Positions 27,303 to 36,318 of a DNA stretch of 62,818 nt are shown in pieces. The position numbers and the translations under genes were made by a program. The DNA is taken from positions 8,195-71,012 of the forward strand of contig DFJF01000008.1 in assembly GCA_002372935.1 (NCBI GenBank), read 5' to 3'. The stretch's first letter is position 1. Every line of letters starts with the position of its first letter. The notes below the pieces were generated by a model. That model ran no database searches, was not told the origin of the DNA, and saw only the letters and a program-made list of their open reading frames with translations. The stretch is from Clostridiales bacterium UBA3678 (GTDB lineage: Bacteria; Bacillota; Clostridia; TANB77; CAG-508).

Positions 27303-27310
27303 AGTATAAA

Positions 27311-27342
27311 ATAAGTGGTTACTCGTGACCACTTATTTTTTT
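27311..27342 (+). terminator. Terminator after XRE gene
   Basis: ATAAGTGGT / ACCACTTAT stem followed by seven T residues. Confidence 0.85.
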
Positions 27343-27433
27343 GCTCTAAAACAAGACAAATAAATATTTTTATGATATAATCCTTATAGAAGTTTACAGT
27401 AATTGTTAAATATTAAATAGAAAAGGTGAATTT

Positions 27434-27701
27434 ATGGATAATAATGAGGAATTAAAAAAACTTGAAGAAGAAATGAAAATAAAAGATAGCGAATTAATTA
27501 ATAAATATGGAACAAATATAACAAAATTACGGAAAAGAATATACTGTAGAAGAAGCAAGAAAAATACGAGAAAAACGAGAAAAGAGAGATGACAGATGGT
27601 TTAAATTTTTTATTGTGATGCAGATGGCATTTATTATTATTTTAATTGTTGCTGTTATACTAATTTTTGCATACATAAGATGGAAATTTGGTAAGAAATA
27701 A
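27434..27701 (+). CDS. Small membrane protein read through a CGGA +1 shift
   Basis: Zero frame: 32 codons of acidic coiled coil (MDNNEELKKLEEEMKIKDSE) ending ...NITKL, then CGG. Skipping the C gives Gly and continues as KEYTVEEARKIREKREKRDD, a membrane helix (MAFIIILIVAVILIFAYI) and FGKK: 88 residues in all. Without the shift the product ends after a basic nonsense tail. This is one of three CGG shift sites in the window. No family recognised; the topology (coiled coil plus one C-terminal helix) suggests a tail-anchored accessory protein. Confidence 0.65.
27530..27533 (+). other. Proposed quadruplet CGGA decoded as Gly (small membrane protein)
   Basis: Context TTA-CGGA-AAA; CGG is in the zero frame. 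Resuming at GGA restores 55 further codons including a membrane helix. Confidence 0.65.
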
Positions 27702-27725
27702 ATTTAAAGACAGGTATCAATAGTT

Positions 27726-27992
27726 ATGAAAGAAGAAAATAAGAAAATATATAAAGAACCAATAAAAACAGAAATGGAAACTAATATAAATGTGATATAT
27801 TCTGAAAATGTATTTGAGATATATACAAATAATGTTTCTTTACAAAGACAATTAAATAAAATTATTGGAGAGCCAATTGAAGAATATAAAATAAAGAGAA
27901 GCATTGCGGGAAGTAAATGGAAAATATCGTTAAACGACCAAAGCAAAATAAATAAGATAGTTTTAAGAGCAAAAATATTTGAGGAAAAATAA
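27726..27992 (+). CDS. 88-residue hypothetical protein
   Basis: Soluble alpha/beta-looking small protein (INVIYSENVFEIYTNNVSL, EPIEEYKIKRSIAGSKWKI). No family recognised. Starts 24 bases after the small membrane protein, in the same orientation, probably the same transcript. Confidence 0.5.
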   Translation: MKEENKKIYKEPIKTEMETNINVIYSENVFEIYTNNVSLQRQLNKIIGEPIEEYKIKRSIAGSKWKISLNDQSKINKIVLRAKIFEEK

Positions 27993-28026
27993 AGAAAACA
28001 AGGATTAAATTAGGAGATGATTAAAA

Positions 28027-29199
28027 ATTATTAAAAAATATAAATGGATAGTTATTATACTTATAATTGCAATTGTTATAGGAGGAATCATTTATTTATC
28101 TAATAACTCCGATAATAATAAAAATAGATCTAATAATAACATTGTGAAATCAAATGATTTAGATAAATTAAAACAATACTTTGAAGAATATTCAGGAATA
28201 CAAATTTTCTTAAAAAGCAATATAACAATTGAACAAGCCAATGAATTTGCTGATAAGTTAAAAGATTTAAAATATTTAAAAGATGTTAATGTTCTATCAA
28301 AAGAAGATTCATATAATGAATTGAAAAATAGAATTGGTAATAGAGTTGGAAGCATTGAACAATTTACAGTACCAAATAAAATTAGAGCAAAATGCTATTA
28401 TTTAGATGATATAAGTTTATTAGATGAAAACGGATATTTTGAAAAAGTTAAAAGTGCTATAACAGAAGTGGATGCTAATAATATTATTGATAATATTGTG
28501 ACAACAGGAATTATAGAAATCTATAATAAAGAAGGTATGAAAGGTGTAGAAGAATATATTGAAAAAAGCAATTATATAGAAAATAAAGAAAAAAATAATG
28601 CAAATAATTCAGAGGATGTAACTCAAAAAATAAATAATAAACAAGTTGTCCGTTCTGGAATAATAAACGATATAGATGATAAATACATTTATTATTCAGA
28701 TAGTGATTCAAAAAAGTTATCTTTTGAAAAAGATTTATTCTCATATATAAATGGAAGAACTTTTAAAGATTTAAATGTGTCCGATTTAAAAGTTGGTGAT
28801 TATATTGATGTAAATAATAAGCAGATTTTTGTATTCAGAAATCTTACTGGAGAGGAATTAAACCAAGAATTATTATACAATTTTACTCTTACAAATGAAG
28901 AAAGAATTATGTATGTAAACTCAATTGAAATAGAGGATATAAATATTATAGATAGTAATAAAGCAATAGTAAAAATAAAATATGGAGATATTATTGGAGA
29001 AAATTTAACAAGTGAAAAATTTAGTACATTAGTAGAATTTAACGAAAATACAAAATATTATAGTAAAGGGAATAACATCCACAATGTAAATGAATTGGAA
29101 AATGCAAAAGGAAATATAAATAGTATTATTCTAAAGAAAGATTCAATAAATAAAAAAAATCCAGCTATTGTTATTTCATTTGAATGTGATGATACTTAA
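28027..29199 (+). CDS. Membrane-anchored protein with FtsX-like extracellular domain
   Basis: One membrane helix (YKWIVIILIIAIVIGGIIYL), an Asn-rich linker, then a domain like the FtsX extracellular domain (IQIFLKSNITIEQANEFADK, LKYLKDVNVLSKEDSYNELK, two half-repeats to about residue 180) and a C-terminal region of strands. FtsX proper is a four-helix ABC subunit, so this is a detached ectodomain. No ATG, GTG or TTG precedes the helix in frame. AGGAG at 28012-28016 favours ATT 28027, or else ATG 28017 followed by one extra A in an A5 run. Start uncertain; function unknown. Confidence 0.6.
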   Translation: MIKKYKWIVIILIIAIVIGGIIYLSNNSDNNKNRSNNNIVKSNDLDKLKQYFEEYSGIQIFLKSNITIEQANEFADKLKDLKYLKDVNVLSKEDSYNELKNRIGNRVGSIEQFTVPNKIRAKCYYLDDISLLDENGYFEKVKSAITEVDANNIIDNIVTTGIIEIYNKEGMKGVEEYIEKSNYIENKEKNNANNSEDVTQKINNKQVVRSGIINDIDDKYIYYSDSDSKKLSFEKDLFSYINGRTFKDLNVSDLKVGDYIDVNNKQIFVFRNLTGEELNQELLYNFTLTNEERIMYVNSIEIEDINIIDSNKAIVKIKYGDIIGENLTSEKFSTLVEFNENTKYYSKGNNIHNVNELENAKGNINSIILKKDSINKKNPAIVISFECDDT

Positions 29200-29228
29200 A
29201 AATAGTAATTTGTAGGGAGGTTAATTAT

Positions 29229-29390
29229 ATGGAAAAGAATAAAAAAGAAAATACAAATAATTTGATATCAAGAATAAAAGCAAGAGCTAATGCAGACAAA
29301 AATACGGAAGAAAAGAAAAGTCCTGATAGTTTAATATTAAGAATAAAAAGAAGAGCAAATGCTGATAAAAATAAAGAAAGAGAAAGATAA
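29229..29390 (+). CDS. 53-residue protein with an internal duplication
   Basis: Two copies of a short basic unit: NLISRIKARANADKN and SLILRIKRRANADKN, separated by TEEKKSPD. SD GGAGG. Highly charged, probably nucleic-acid binding or disordered; no family recognised. Last gene before a strong terminator. Confidence 0.55.
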   Translation: MEKNKKENTNNLISRIKARANADKNTEEKKSPDSLILRIKRRANADKNKERER

Positions 29391-29410
29391 ATTACAATTT
29401 TATAGTAATA

Positions 29411-29446
29411 AAAATCTCCGAAAGATTATACTTTCAGAGATTTTTT
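29411..29446. terminator. Bidirectional terminator
   Basis: AATCTCcGAAAG / CTTTCaGAGATT stem, T6 on the plus side and A-rich on the other, between the 53-residue gene and the convergent cupin gene. Confidence 0.85.
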
Positions 29447-29449
29447 CAT

Positions 29450-29803
29450 TTATTTTATAATGGCATCATTTGCAGTAAATCCTTCAAGTGAATTTTCTTT
29501 TACTTGAATACAAATGTAAGAAATTGCATTGTCTTTGTTAGCAAAAAATTGTCTTTCTGCTACTGGAGATATTCTTACCCAATCACCAGTAACTAAATTA
29601 ACTTCTTCGTTGTCAATAATTGCCTTGCCAGAACCACTTATAACATAGTAAATTTCTTCATTTTGTTTATGTGAATGAATAAAAGGCACACATTCTCCTG
29701 CTCCAATTGTGTTGATGCTAATTTCAGCACCTGTTAAACCTAATTTTTCATGCAATTCAACTCTAGGTGCACTTTCTGAACTTATTTTCATAAAATTTGA
29801 CAT
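29450..29803 (-). CDS. Cupin-domain protein
   Basis: 117-residue single cupin barrel. Motif 1 is FIHSHKQNEEIYYVISGSG (metal ligands His, His, Glu) and motif 2 is GDWVRISPVAERQFFANKDN. Such stand-alone cupins bind a metal and a small ligand or isomerise sugars. Divergent from an HxlR regulator with a shared operator, so it is probably the regulator's target. It and the two radical-SAM genes form one cassette. SD AAGGAGG. Confidence 0.85.
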   Translation of the reverse strand: MSNFMKISSESAPRVELHEKLGLTGAEISINTIGAGECVPFIHSHKQNEEIYYVISGSGKAIIDNEEVNLVTGDWVRISPVAERQFFANKDNAISYICIQVKENSLEGFTANDAIIK

Positions 29804-29836
29804 TTTAAATTCCTCCTTAAATATTAGTATAATAAA

Positions 29837-29915
29837 TTTATATCAAGATACACACAATAAAACAAGTACGCACTTTAAAGTAACTGCTTGTCAAATTAAT
29901 AATATATGATACAAT
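29837..29915. promoter_or_regulatory. Divergent promoters with central HxlR operator candidate
   Basis: Cupin promoter on the minus strand: TTGTTT (29865-29860), 17 bp, TATAAA (29842-29837). HxlR promoter on the plus strand: TTGTCA (29888-29893), 16 bp, TACAAT (29910-29915). Between them is the palindrome ACTTTAAAGT (29872-29881) within a longer imperfect repeat. Confidence 0.6.
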
Positions 29916-29942
29916 ATCAGTAAATTAGAAAGGAGTATCAAA

Positions 29943-30266
29943 ATGAGAAATATAAATGAATTACCAGAATGTCCTGTTGCAACTACAATATCTTTAGTAG
30001 GAAGTAAGTGGAAATTATTGATAATAAGAAATTTAACAAAAAGAACATGGAGATTTAATGAGCTACAAAAGTCACTGAATGGAATATCACAAAAAGTTTT
30101 AACGGATAGTTTAAGGCAATTAGAAAGTGATGGTATTATTTTTAGAAAGGATTACCATACGAATCCACCAAAAGTTGAATATGGAATGACTGATTTAGGA
30201 TTAGAATTAAGTAAAATGTTAGATATAATGGCTTCATTTGGGGATTTTTACAAATCAAAATTATAA
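29943..30266 (+). CDS. HxlR-family winged-helix regulator
   Basis: 107-residue HxlR protein: conserved CPVATTISLVGSKWKLLIIR at the N terminus, the wing-helix LQKSLNGISQKVLTDSLRQLE, and TDLGLELSKMLDIM. Cys8-equivalent CPV is present, the position that makes many HxlR proteins redox or aldehyde sensors. Drives the downstream radical-SAM genes and faces the cupin. Confidence 0.92.
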   Translation: MRNINELPECPVATTISLVGSKWKLLIIRNLTKRTWRFNELQKSLNGISQKVLTDSLRQLESDGIIFRKDYHTNPPKVEYGMTDLGLELSKMLDIMASFGDFYKSKL

Positions 30267-30287
30267 TAAATTTAAGGAGAGAGAAAA

Positions 30288-30950
30288 GTGCAATGTATTA
30301 AAGATACTATAAAAAATATAAATATAGTAATTGGGTGTAATATAGGATGTTCTTATTGTTATGCAAGAATGAATAATAATAGATTTCATACTATTGATGA
30401 TTTTAATAAGCCTGTATTTTTTGAAAATAAATTGAAAATGCTTGATAATAAAAGGCATACAGCGTATTTACTAACTGGACAAAGTGATTTATCAGGTTGG
30501 AATGAAGAATGGAAAGATAAAGTTTTTTCTAAAATGAAAGAAAATGAAAACACGCAATACATTTTTTTAACTAAAAGACCTGAAAATATTAAATTAAAAG
30601 AAACTCCTGATAATGGTTGGTTTGGTGTAACAGTTACTTCTTCAAAAGAAAAGACAAGAATTGATTATTTAAGAAATAATATCAAAGCAAAGCATTACCA
30701 TATTACTTTTGAGCCTATGTTTGATGATGTAGGAAAATTAGATTTAAGTAATATTTCTTGGATTGTAATAGGTACTGAAACAGGTAATAGAAAAGGGAAA
30801 ATATCATCAAAAAGAGAATGGGTATTTAATATTTACAACCAAGCAAAAGAGAAGAATATACCTGTATTTATGAAAGAAGATTTATTAGGAATTTTAAATG
30901 AAGATGAGTTTGTACAAGAATTTCCTAAAGAATTTGGAGGAATAAAATGA
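30288..30950 (+). CDS. DUF5131-like radical SAM protein (mobile pair, first member)
   Basis: 220 residues with the radical-SAM cluster CNIGCSYC (CxxxCxxC) near residue 16, then TGQSDLSGWNEEW, FLTKRPENI, WFGVTVTSSKEKTRIDYLR and IVIGTETGNRKGK, the DUF5131 (phage Gp37/Gp68-like) pattern. Starts at GTG 30288 with GGAG upstream. Overlaps the next radical-SAM gene by four bases (ATGA), so the two are translationally coupled. I recall NCBI using the name 'radical SAM mobile pair' for such couples; I cannot verify that here. Substrate unknown. Confidence 0.82.
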   Translation: MQCIKDTIKNINIVIGCNIGCSYCYARMNNNRFHTIDDFNKPVFFENKLKMLDNKRHTAYLLTGQSDLSGWNEEWKDKVFSKMKENENTQYIFLTKRPENIKLKETPDNGWFGVTVTSSKEKTRIDYLRNNIKAKHYHITFEPMFDDVGKLDLSNISWIVIGTETGNRKGKISSKREWVFNIYNQAKEKNIPVFMKEDLLGILNEDEFVQEFPKEFGGIK

Positions 30951-31840
30951 TAGATTTAAAAAAAGTGGTAATTAAAGAAAAGAAAGTTGATACAATTCTT
31001 ACAAAATCAAACTTGCCAATAGCAGGATATTCAATAAATACTTATGTTGGTTGTCCTTTTGGATGTGAATATTGTTATGCTACATTTATGAAAAGATTTA
31101 CAGGACATAAAGAAGATTGGGGAATGTTTTTAGATGTTAAGATGTGGGATAAAATAAAAAATCCTGAAAAATATAAAGGTAAAACAATGATAGTAGGATC
31201 TGTAACAGATGGATATAATTATTTTGAAGCAAAATATAAAAGAACAAGAGCATTTTTAGAAGAAATGCAAGGAAGTGGAATAAATTTAATTATAACAACA
31301 AAATCTAATTTAGTTACAAGAGATATTGACTTGATAAAAACATATCCTAATCCATTGGTTGCTTGGTCAATAAATACATTAGATGAAGAATTTAAGAAAG
31401 ATATGGATTCAGCACCAACAATAAAATCAAGAATTGAAGCAATGAAACAAGTTCACGATGCAGGAATAAGAACAACTTGTTTTATTTCTCCAATATTTCC
31501 TGGTATTACTGATGTATTTACTATAATAGAAACAATAAAAGACTTTTGCGACTATATATGGCTTGAAAACTTGAATTTAAGAGGCACATTTAAGCCTACT
31601 ATAATAAATTATATAAAAGAAAAACACCCTGAATTAAATGATTTGTATAATAAGATTTATACTAAAAAAGATATGTCTTATTGGGAAGGGTTAGATAAAA
31701 AAGTACAAGAGTATGCAGATAAAAATGGATTTATGTATGTTATAGATGAAGAACCATTTTTAAAAAATCCTACTGGAAAACCTATAATAATAAACTATTT
31801 TTATCACGAAAAAATAAGACAATTATCAAAGAATAAATAG
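30947..31840 (+). CDS. SPL-like radical SAM protein (mobile pair, second member)
   Basis: 297 residues with a CxxxCxxC cluster (CPFGCEYC) near residue 37 after NTYVGC, an N-terminal LTKSNLPIAGYSINTYVGC region, and a TIM-barrel body (MIVGSVTDGYNYFEAKYKRT, LIITTKSNLVTRD, WSINTLDEEF, CFISPIFPGITD). Most like the spore-photoproduct-lyase superfamily of radical-SAM enzymes of unknown substrate. Coupled to the preceding gene. Ends before a terminator at 31991. Confidence 0.85.
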   Translation: MIDLKKVVIKEKKVDTILTKSNLPIAGYSINTYVGCPFGCEYCYATFMKRFTGHKEDWGMFLDVKMWDKIKNPEKYKGKTMIVGSVTDGYNYFEAKYKRTRAFLEEMQGSGINLIITTKSNLVTRDIDLIKTYPNPLVAWSINTLDEEFKKDMDSAPTIKSRIEAMKQVHDAGIRTTCFISPIFPGITDVFTIIETIKDFCDYIWLENLNLRGTFKPTIINYIKEKHPELNDLYNKIYTKKDMSYWEGLDKKVQEYADKNGFMYVIDEEPFLKNPTGKPIIINYFYHEKIRQLSKNK

Positions 31841-31990
31841 TAATTTTTAAAGAAATATTCAAAAATACAACTTACAATTTATCAAGATGTTCGCATTATT
31901 TTGTTATTACATACATGTTATATATATAAATTTCTTATATAAACATCGTTGAAATTGATGGAAATAATATATAATAAATAATAAATAATT

Positions 31991-32029
31991 AAAACTAGAA
32001 AGTTGTAATATGCAATGCTCTAGTTTTTT
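31991..32029 (+). terminator. Terminator of the radical-SAM cassette
   Basis: AAAACTAGA / TCTAGTTTTTT stem-loop. The 150 bases between the gene and this hairpin show no other feature. Confidence 0.7.
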
Positions 32030-32068
32030 ATTATGCTAAAAAATAAAAATTAAGACCAATAATTGTCC

Positions 32069-32284
32069 TTAATAATATATATCTGAATTTAATTCACTTT
32101 TTACTTGGAAAGCAAGTGATTTCCCATCGAAACTAACTGATGAATATCTTGATTGTTTAATATTATCTGGAGCATCTTCAACTCTACCTTCATAATATTT
32201 ATTGTTATCAACATATGCAATAATATCTAAAGACCTTGTAAGTCCTATTTGCTCATATAATTTATTTGTATTTTTAATTTCCAT
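32069..32284 (-). CDS. 71-residue hypothetical protein
   Basis: Small soluble protein (MEIKNTNKLYEQIGLTRSLD, VDNNKYYEGRVEDAPDNIKQ). GAGG lies eight bases before the ATG on the minus strand. No family recognised. Confidence 0.45.
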   Translation of the reverse strand: MEIKNTNKLYEQIGLTRSLDIIAYVDNNKYYEGRVEDAPDNIKQSRYSSVSFDGKSLAFQVKSELNSDIYY

Positions 32285-32475
32285 CTGTAAAACCTCACTT
32301 TTTGTAATTATAACCTTAAAAATAATATATTACAAACAAAAAAACAGAATTGAAACATATAGAAAAATAATGCATATATCAACACTAATCACCATAAGTT
32401 ACCATAAAATATCATAAAAAAATATTTTTTCTATCGCAAATTTCTACAAAATTCGCATATAAAGTACGATATGAT

Positions 32476-32487
32476 GCCCTCGAGGGC
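32476..32487. other. GC-rich 12-bp palindrome
   Basis: GCCCTCGAGGGC is a perfect inverted repeat, strikingly GC-rich for this DNA. It lies upstream of the sigma-factor relic. A protein-binding site or recombination scar is possible; no further evidence. Confidence 0.5.
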
Positions 32488-32545
32488 TATAATAGACCTG
32501 TTTAAAAAGTAGAATACATTTTCGAAAGATTATTTTAAAAGAAAA

Positions 32546-32857
32546 ATGAATAGAATTGATAAAGAAAGAACTATAGTAGATGATAAAGAATACTCATTAT
32601 ATATTAACGACCATATCAACTCTAAAAGTGTCTTTACTACTCTTGAGGACGCAAATACAAAAATGGATTAAAGTGCTGCATTAAACTGTCTGTCAGAAAT
32701 TGAACAGGCAGTTATTTTTTTGCTTTTTAATGAGGAACTTACTCGAAATGAAACAGCGGAAATTTTAAAGTTATATGAATCAACAGTAAGTAAGATAAAA
32801 AGAAGGGCAATTAATAAATTAAAAAATATTTTAGATGGAGGAACAGAAGATGAATAA
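32546..32857 (+). pseudogene. Small sigma-70-like factor with in-frame stop
   Basis: The frame opens NRIDKERTIVDDKEYSLYIN and continues to MD-TAA (stop at 32669). The same frame then continues as a good sigma region 4: LSEIEQAVIFLLFNEELTRN, ETAEILKLYESTVSKIKRRA, INKLKNILDGG. This is the pattern of the short sigma-like regulators of conjugative transposons. The TAA is a nonsense mutation, not a frameshift. A 13-codon relic (32850-32891) overlaps its end. Confidence 0.65.
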
Positions 32858-32915
32858 ACAGGAAAATCAATATCATAATTTTTCGAATTAAAAATATACA
32901 TTAAAAGGTGATGTT

Positions 32916-33053
32916 ATGGAACATAGTGAAAAAAACAAAATTGATAAAAAAGAATATGAAATTATACCTTTTTTTAGTAAAGAAGACAGAACAATTGAAA
33001 TGGTCATAGAAAATGCTTTTATAAAATTCTTAAAATTTAATGACTATGAGTAA
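32916..33053 (+). CDS. 45-residue small protein before the recombinases
   Basis: ATG after AAGGTGATG encodes MEHSEKNKIDKKEYEIIPFF and SKEDRTIEMVIENAFIKF. Short helical proteins in this position commonly precede large serine recombinases in Clostridia elements; function unknown. Confidence 0.55.
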   Translation: MEHSEKNKIDKKEYEIIPFFSKEDRTIEMVIENAFIKFLKFNDYE

Positions 33054-33134
33054 AAATTTTTCTTCAACATTGTATTGAGATAATTTTCAATATATAATTG
33101 ATTTAAAGTGAATACTTATAGTTTAGGAGGAAAA

Positions 33135-34764
33135 ATGTTTCTAAATATAAGTGAACCCCATAATTTTAAAGTGGGAGCATATATAAGATTATCAAAAGAG
33201 GATGGTGATAAGCAAGAGAGTGAAAGTGTTACAAATCAAAGAAATCTAATACTTAGGTATATAAAAGAAAATCATTTAGAACTTATTGATGAGTATATTG
33301 ATGATGGAGCAAGTCGGTACAACATTTGATAGACCTAGTTTTAATAGGCTTATAAAAGATATAGAAGATGAAAAAATTAATATGGTAATAACTAAAGATT
33401 TATCAAGGTTAGGAAGAGATTATATAAAAACTGGATTTTATATTGAAAGTTACTTTCCTGAAAAAAATATTAGATATGTTTCACTATTAGATAATTTAGA
33501 TACATTAGAGGAAGAGAGCAGTGCAAGTGATATTACACCATTCAAGGCAGTTTTGAATGATATGTATGCAAAAGATATTTCAAAAAAAATTAGAAGTGTC
33601 TGTAGGCAAAAAAGGGAAAGTGGTCAATATATTTCAGCATATCCTCCATATGGATATAAAAAGGATGAAACTGATGAAAAAGCACATTTAATAATTGACG
33701 AGTTTGCAGGAGAGGTTGTAAAAAGAATTTTTAATATGTATGTTACAGGACTAACTTCATATAAAATATGTGATGTATTAAATGCTGAAAATATTGAGCC
33801 TCCTGCTGTTTATTTAGATATGAAATTAGTACATAGATCAAAAGATTATTACAAATGGAGACCATCATCAGTACAAAAAATTTTAAAAAATGAGGTATAT
33901 CTCGGAAAATTATTGCAAGGTAAAACAAAAAAATTGAGTTATAAAAGTAAAAAGAAAATTGATCTTCCAAGAGAAAATTGGATTGTAGAAGAAAATGCTC
34001 ATGAACCTTTAATAGATATTGAAACTTTTAATAAAGTACAAAAAATTCTTGAAAGGAAGTACAATACAAGATTTAGAAACAGAGAATATTTATTAAAAGG
34101 AATTACATATTGTCATAATTGTGGAAATAAACTTAATTTTGTTACTAAAACAGAAAAATACAAGGACAAGAAGTATGAAAGAAGATATGTTGTTTGTGGT
34201 ACTGCAACAAAGGGAAGATGCATAAAACAATATGATAATTATGACAAATTAGAAAAGGAAATACTTGATTATATTAAAAAGGTTTGTCTTTTAAATACTA
34301 AAGGAGATACATATAAAAAGGCTATTCTAAAAAAGAAAAATGATAATACAGAAATAATAAATGATTATCTAGCACATATAAAAATATTAGAAGAAAAGTG
34401 CAACAATATAAGTAAGAAAATTGAACAAATTTATGATGATAAATTAAATGGTGTTATAGAGGAAAATGATTATATTAGATATTCAGAAAAATTCATAAAA
34501 GAAAGAAAGCAAATATCAGAAAATATAGAATCATTAAAGGAAAAGATAAAAATATTATCATCTGATGAAAACAAAACTGTATCTAATCAGGAAGCAAAAG
34601 AACTAACTAATAAATTCTTAAAATCTGAATATATAAATAAAGAAATATTATTTGATATTGTTGATAGAATCGAGATAGATGAAAATAAAAAGATATATAT
34701 TTATTTTAATTTTAAACAGTTAAATGCTTATGATGAAAGGGATATTGAAAATGTTAGTGCTTAA
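33135..34764 (+). CDS. Large serine recombinase 1, read through a CGGT +1 shift
   Basis: Site-specific recombinase. Resolvase domain with nucleophile Ser20 in YIRLSKEDGD, then DDGAS and the CGG codon. Skipping the C gives GTTFDRPSFNRL, exactly the family sequence, and then TKDLSRLGRDYIKTGFY, the recombinase domain, a zinc ribbon (CHNCGNKL...C...C) and a coiled coil. Full product 542 residues. Without the shift the protein stops after about 64 residues. ATG 33135 has AGGAGG upstream. Its last 14 bases overlap the second recombinase, so they are co-translated. Confidence 0.85.
33315..33318 (+). other. Proposed quadruplet CGGT decoded as Gly (serine recombinase 1)
   Basis: Context AGT-CGGT-ACA with CGG in the zero frame at codon 61. 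The restored residue is the conserved Gly of the (S/T)GT(N/T)F motif; recombinase 2 has ACT-GGG-ACA at the same place. Confidence 0.7.
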
Positions 34765-36316
34765 TAATATAAATGCAAAGGTTGGCATGTATTTAAGAAT
34801 TTCATTAGAAGATGGTGATAAATTAGAAAGTAATAGTATAGATAATCAGAGAAAAATAATTTATGAATATTTGAAAAAGAATAATTTTAATGTTGTCAAA
34901 GAATTTATTGATGATGGAGCAACTGGGACAAATTTTGAAAGAAAAGGATTTAAAGAATTATTACAGAGTATTGAAAACAAAGAAGTAAATACTGTAATTA
35001 CAAAGGATGTATCTCGTATTGGAAGAAACTATGTGAAAACAGGCTATTATATAGAAGATTACTTTTTAAATAGGGGAGTTAGATATATTTCTATTTTAGA
35101 TGAAATAGATACATATAATGATTTGATTGGAAATGAACTACTCCCTTTTAGAGCAATTTTAAATGACATGTATTCTAAAGATATTTCTTTAAAACAAAAG
35201 AGTTCTTTGATTGAAAGGAAAAAGAGAGGAAGATATATTGCATGCTATGCTCCATATGGATACAAGAAAAATAAAAAAGTAGTTGGAAAATTAGATGTAG
35301 ATGAAGTTGCAAGCAAGGTTGTAAAAAGAATATTTAAACTTTTTTTAAGTGGACAAGGTACGGCCAATATTGCAAAAATCTTAACAAAAGAAAAAATTCC
35401 AACTCCCGCAATGCATCTTAATATGAATGCTGATAAAGAATCTAAATTATACTCGGTTTGGAAATCAGCATCGGTAAAAAGAATTTTAAGAAACGAAACA
35501 TATTTAGGATATATGATACAAAACAAAGAAAAAACTATATCTCATAAAAATCCGACAAGAGTATATTTAAAGCAAGAAGAATATATAAAAATTCCTAATC
35601 ATCATATTGCAATAATAAGTAATGAAGACTTTCAAAAGGCTAATAAAATATTAGATGAAAAGAAGAAAAAGTATAGTTATAGTAGAAAAGAAAAAAATCT
35701 ATTAAATGATTTTTTGTTTTGTAAAGAATGTGGGAAAAGGCTATACAGAACTGAAAAAAAGAATGGGGAATATTATCATTGTGCAACAAGAACTCAATAT
35801 CATTTATGTGATAATAATAATTATATACCATATAAAAAAATAGAGAATAAAGTATTAGAATATTTAAAAAAATACATACATCAATATTCAAACAAAGAAT
35901 TATTGGTTGAAAATTATAAGAAAGAATATAAGAAATATAAAACAAATATTGATGGATTTAATGTAGAAATTGCAAACTTGTCAAAGGAATTAAATAAGAT
36001 TAATGGGAAAATTGATACAATATATAATGACAAATTAAATAATATAATACCCATAGAAATGTATAAAAAATTCTCTGCATCTTATAAAGAGAAAAGAGTA
36101 AATATTGACAATAAAATAAAAAAAATCAATAAACTTATAGATGATGAAAAGAAAAAAATAAAAGATTTAAATAATGAAGAAAAGAAAATAAATAACCTCG
36201 TAGAAAAATTTTGCAATTTGCAAAGCATCAATAAAGATGTTTTAGATGAATTTTTAGATAAAATTTACATAGATAAAAATAAGAATTTTTACATAAATTT
36301 AAAATTTAAAATTTAA
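34751..36316 (+). CDS. Large serine recombinase 2
   Basis: 521 residues, intact. Resolvase domain with nucleophile Ser18 in YLRISLEDGD, DDGATGTNFERKGF and TKDVSRIGRNYVKTGYY. Recombinase domain (YGYKKNKKVVGKLDVDEVAS), zinc ribbon CKECGKRL...YHC...C, and a long C-terminal coiled coil (about 390-500). The start at 34751 lies inside the end of recombinase 1. Its 3' end is 26 bp from the right core of the element, the usual place for the integrase. It probably acts with recombinase 1 as a pair, as CcrA/CcrB do in SCC elements. Confidence 0.93.
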   Translation: MLVLNNINAKVGMYLRISLEDGDKLESNSIDNQRKIIYEYLKKNNFNVVKEFIDDGATGTNFERKGFKELLQSIENKEVNTVITKDVSRIGRNYVKTGYYIEDYFLNRGVRYISILDEIDTYNDLIGNELLPFRAILNDMYSKDISLKQKSSLIERKKRGRYIACYAPYGYKKNKKVVGKLDVDEVASKVVKRIFKLFLSGQGTANIAKILTKEKIPTPAMHLNMNADKESKLYSVWKSASVKRILRNETYLGYMIQNKEKTISHKNPTRVYLKQEEYIKIPNHHIAIISNEDFQKANKILDEKKKKYSYSRKEKNLLNDFLFCKECGKRLYRTEKKNGEYYHCATRTQYHLCDNNNYIPYKKIENKVLEYLKKYIHQYSNKELLVENYKKEYKKYKTNIDGFNVEIANLSKELNKINGKIDTIYNDKLNNIIPIEMYKKFSASYKEKRVNIDNKIKKINKLIDDEKKKIKDLNNEEKKINNLVEKFCNLQSINKDVLDEFLDKIYIDKNKNFYINLKFKI

Positions 36317-36318
36317 AA

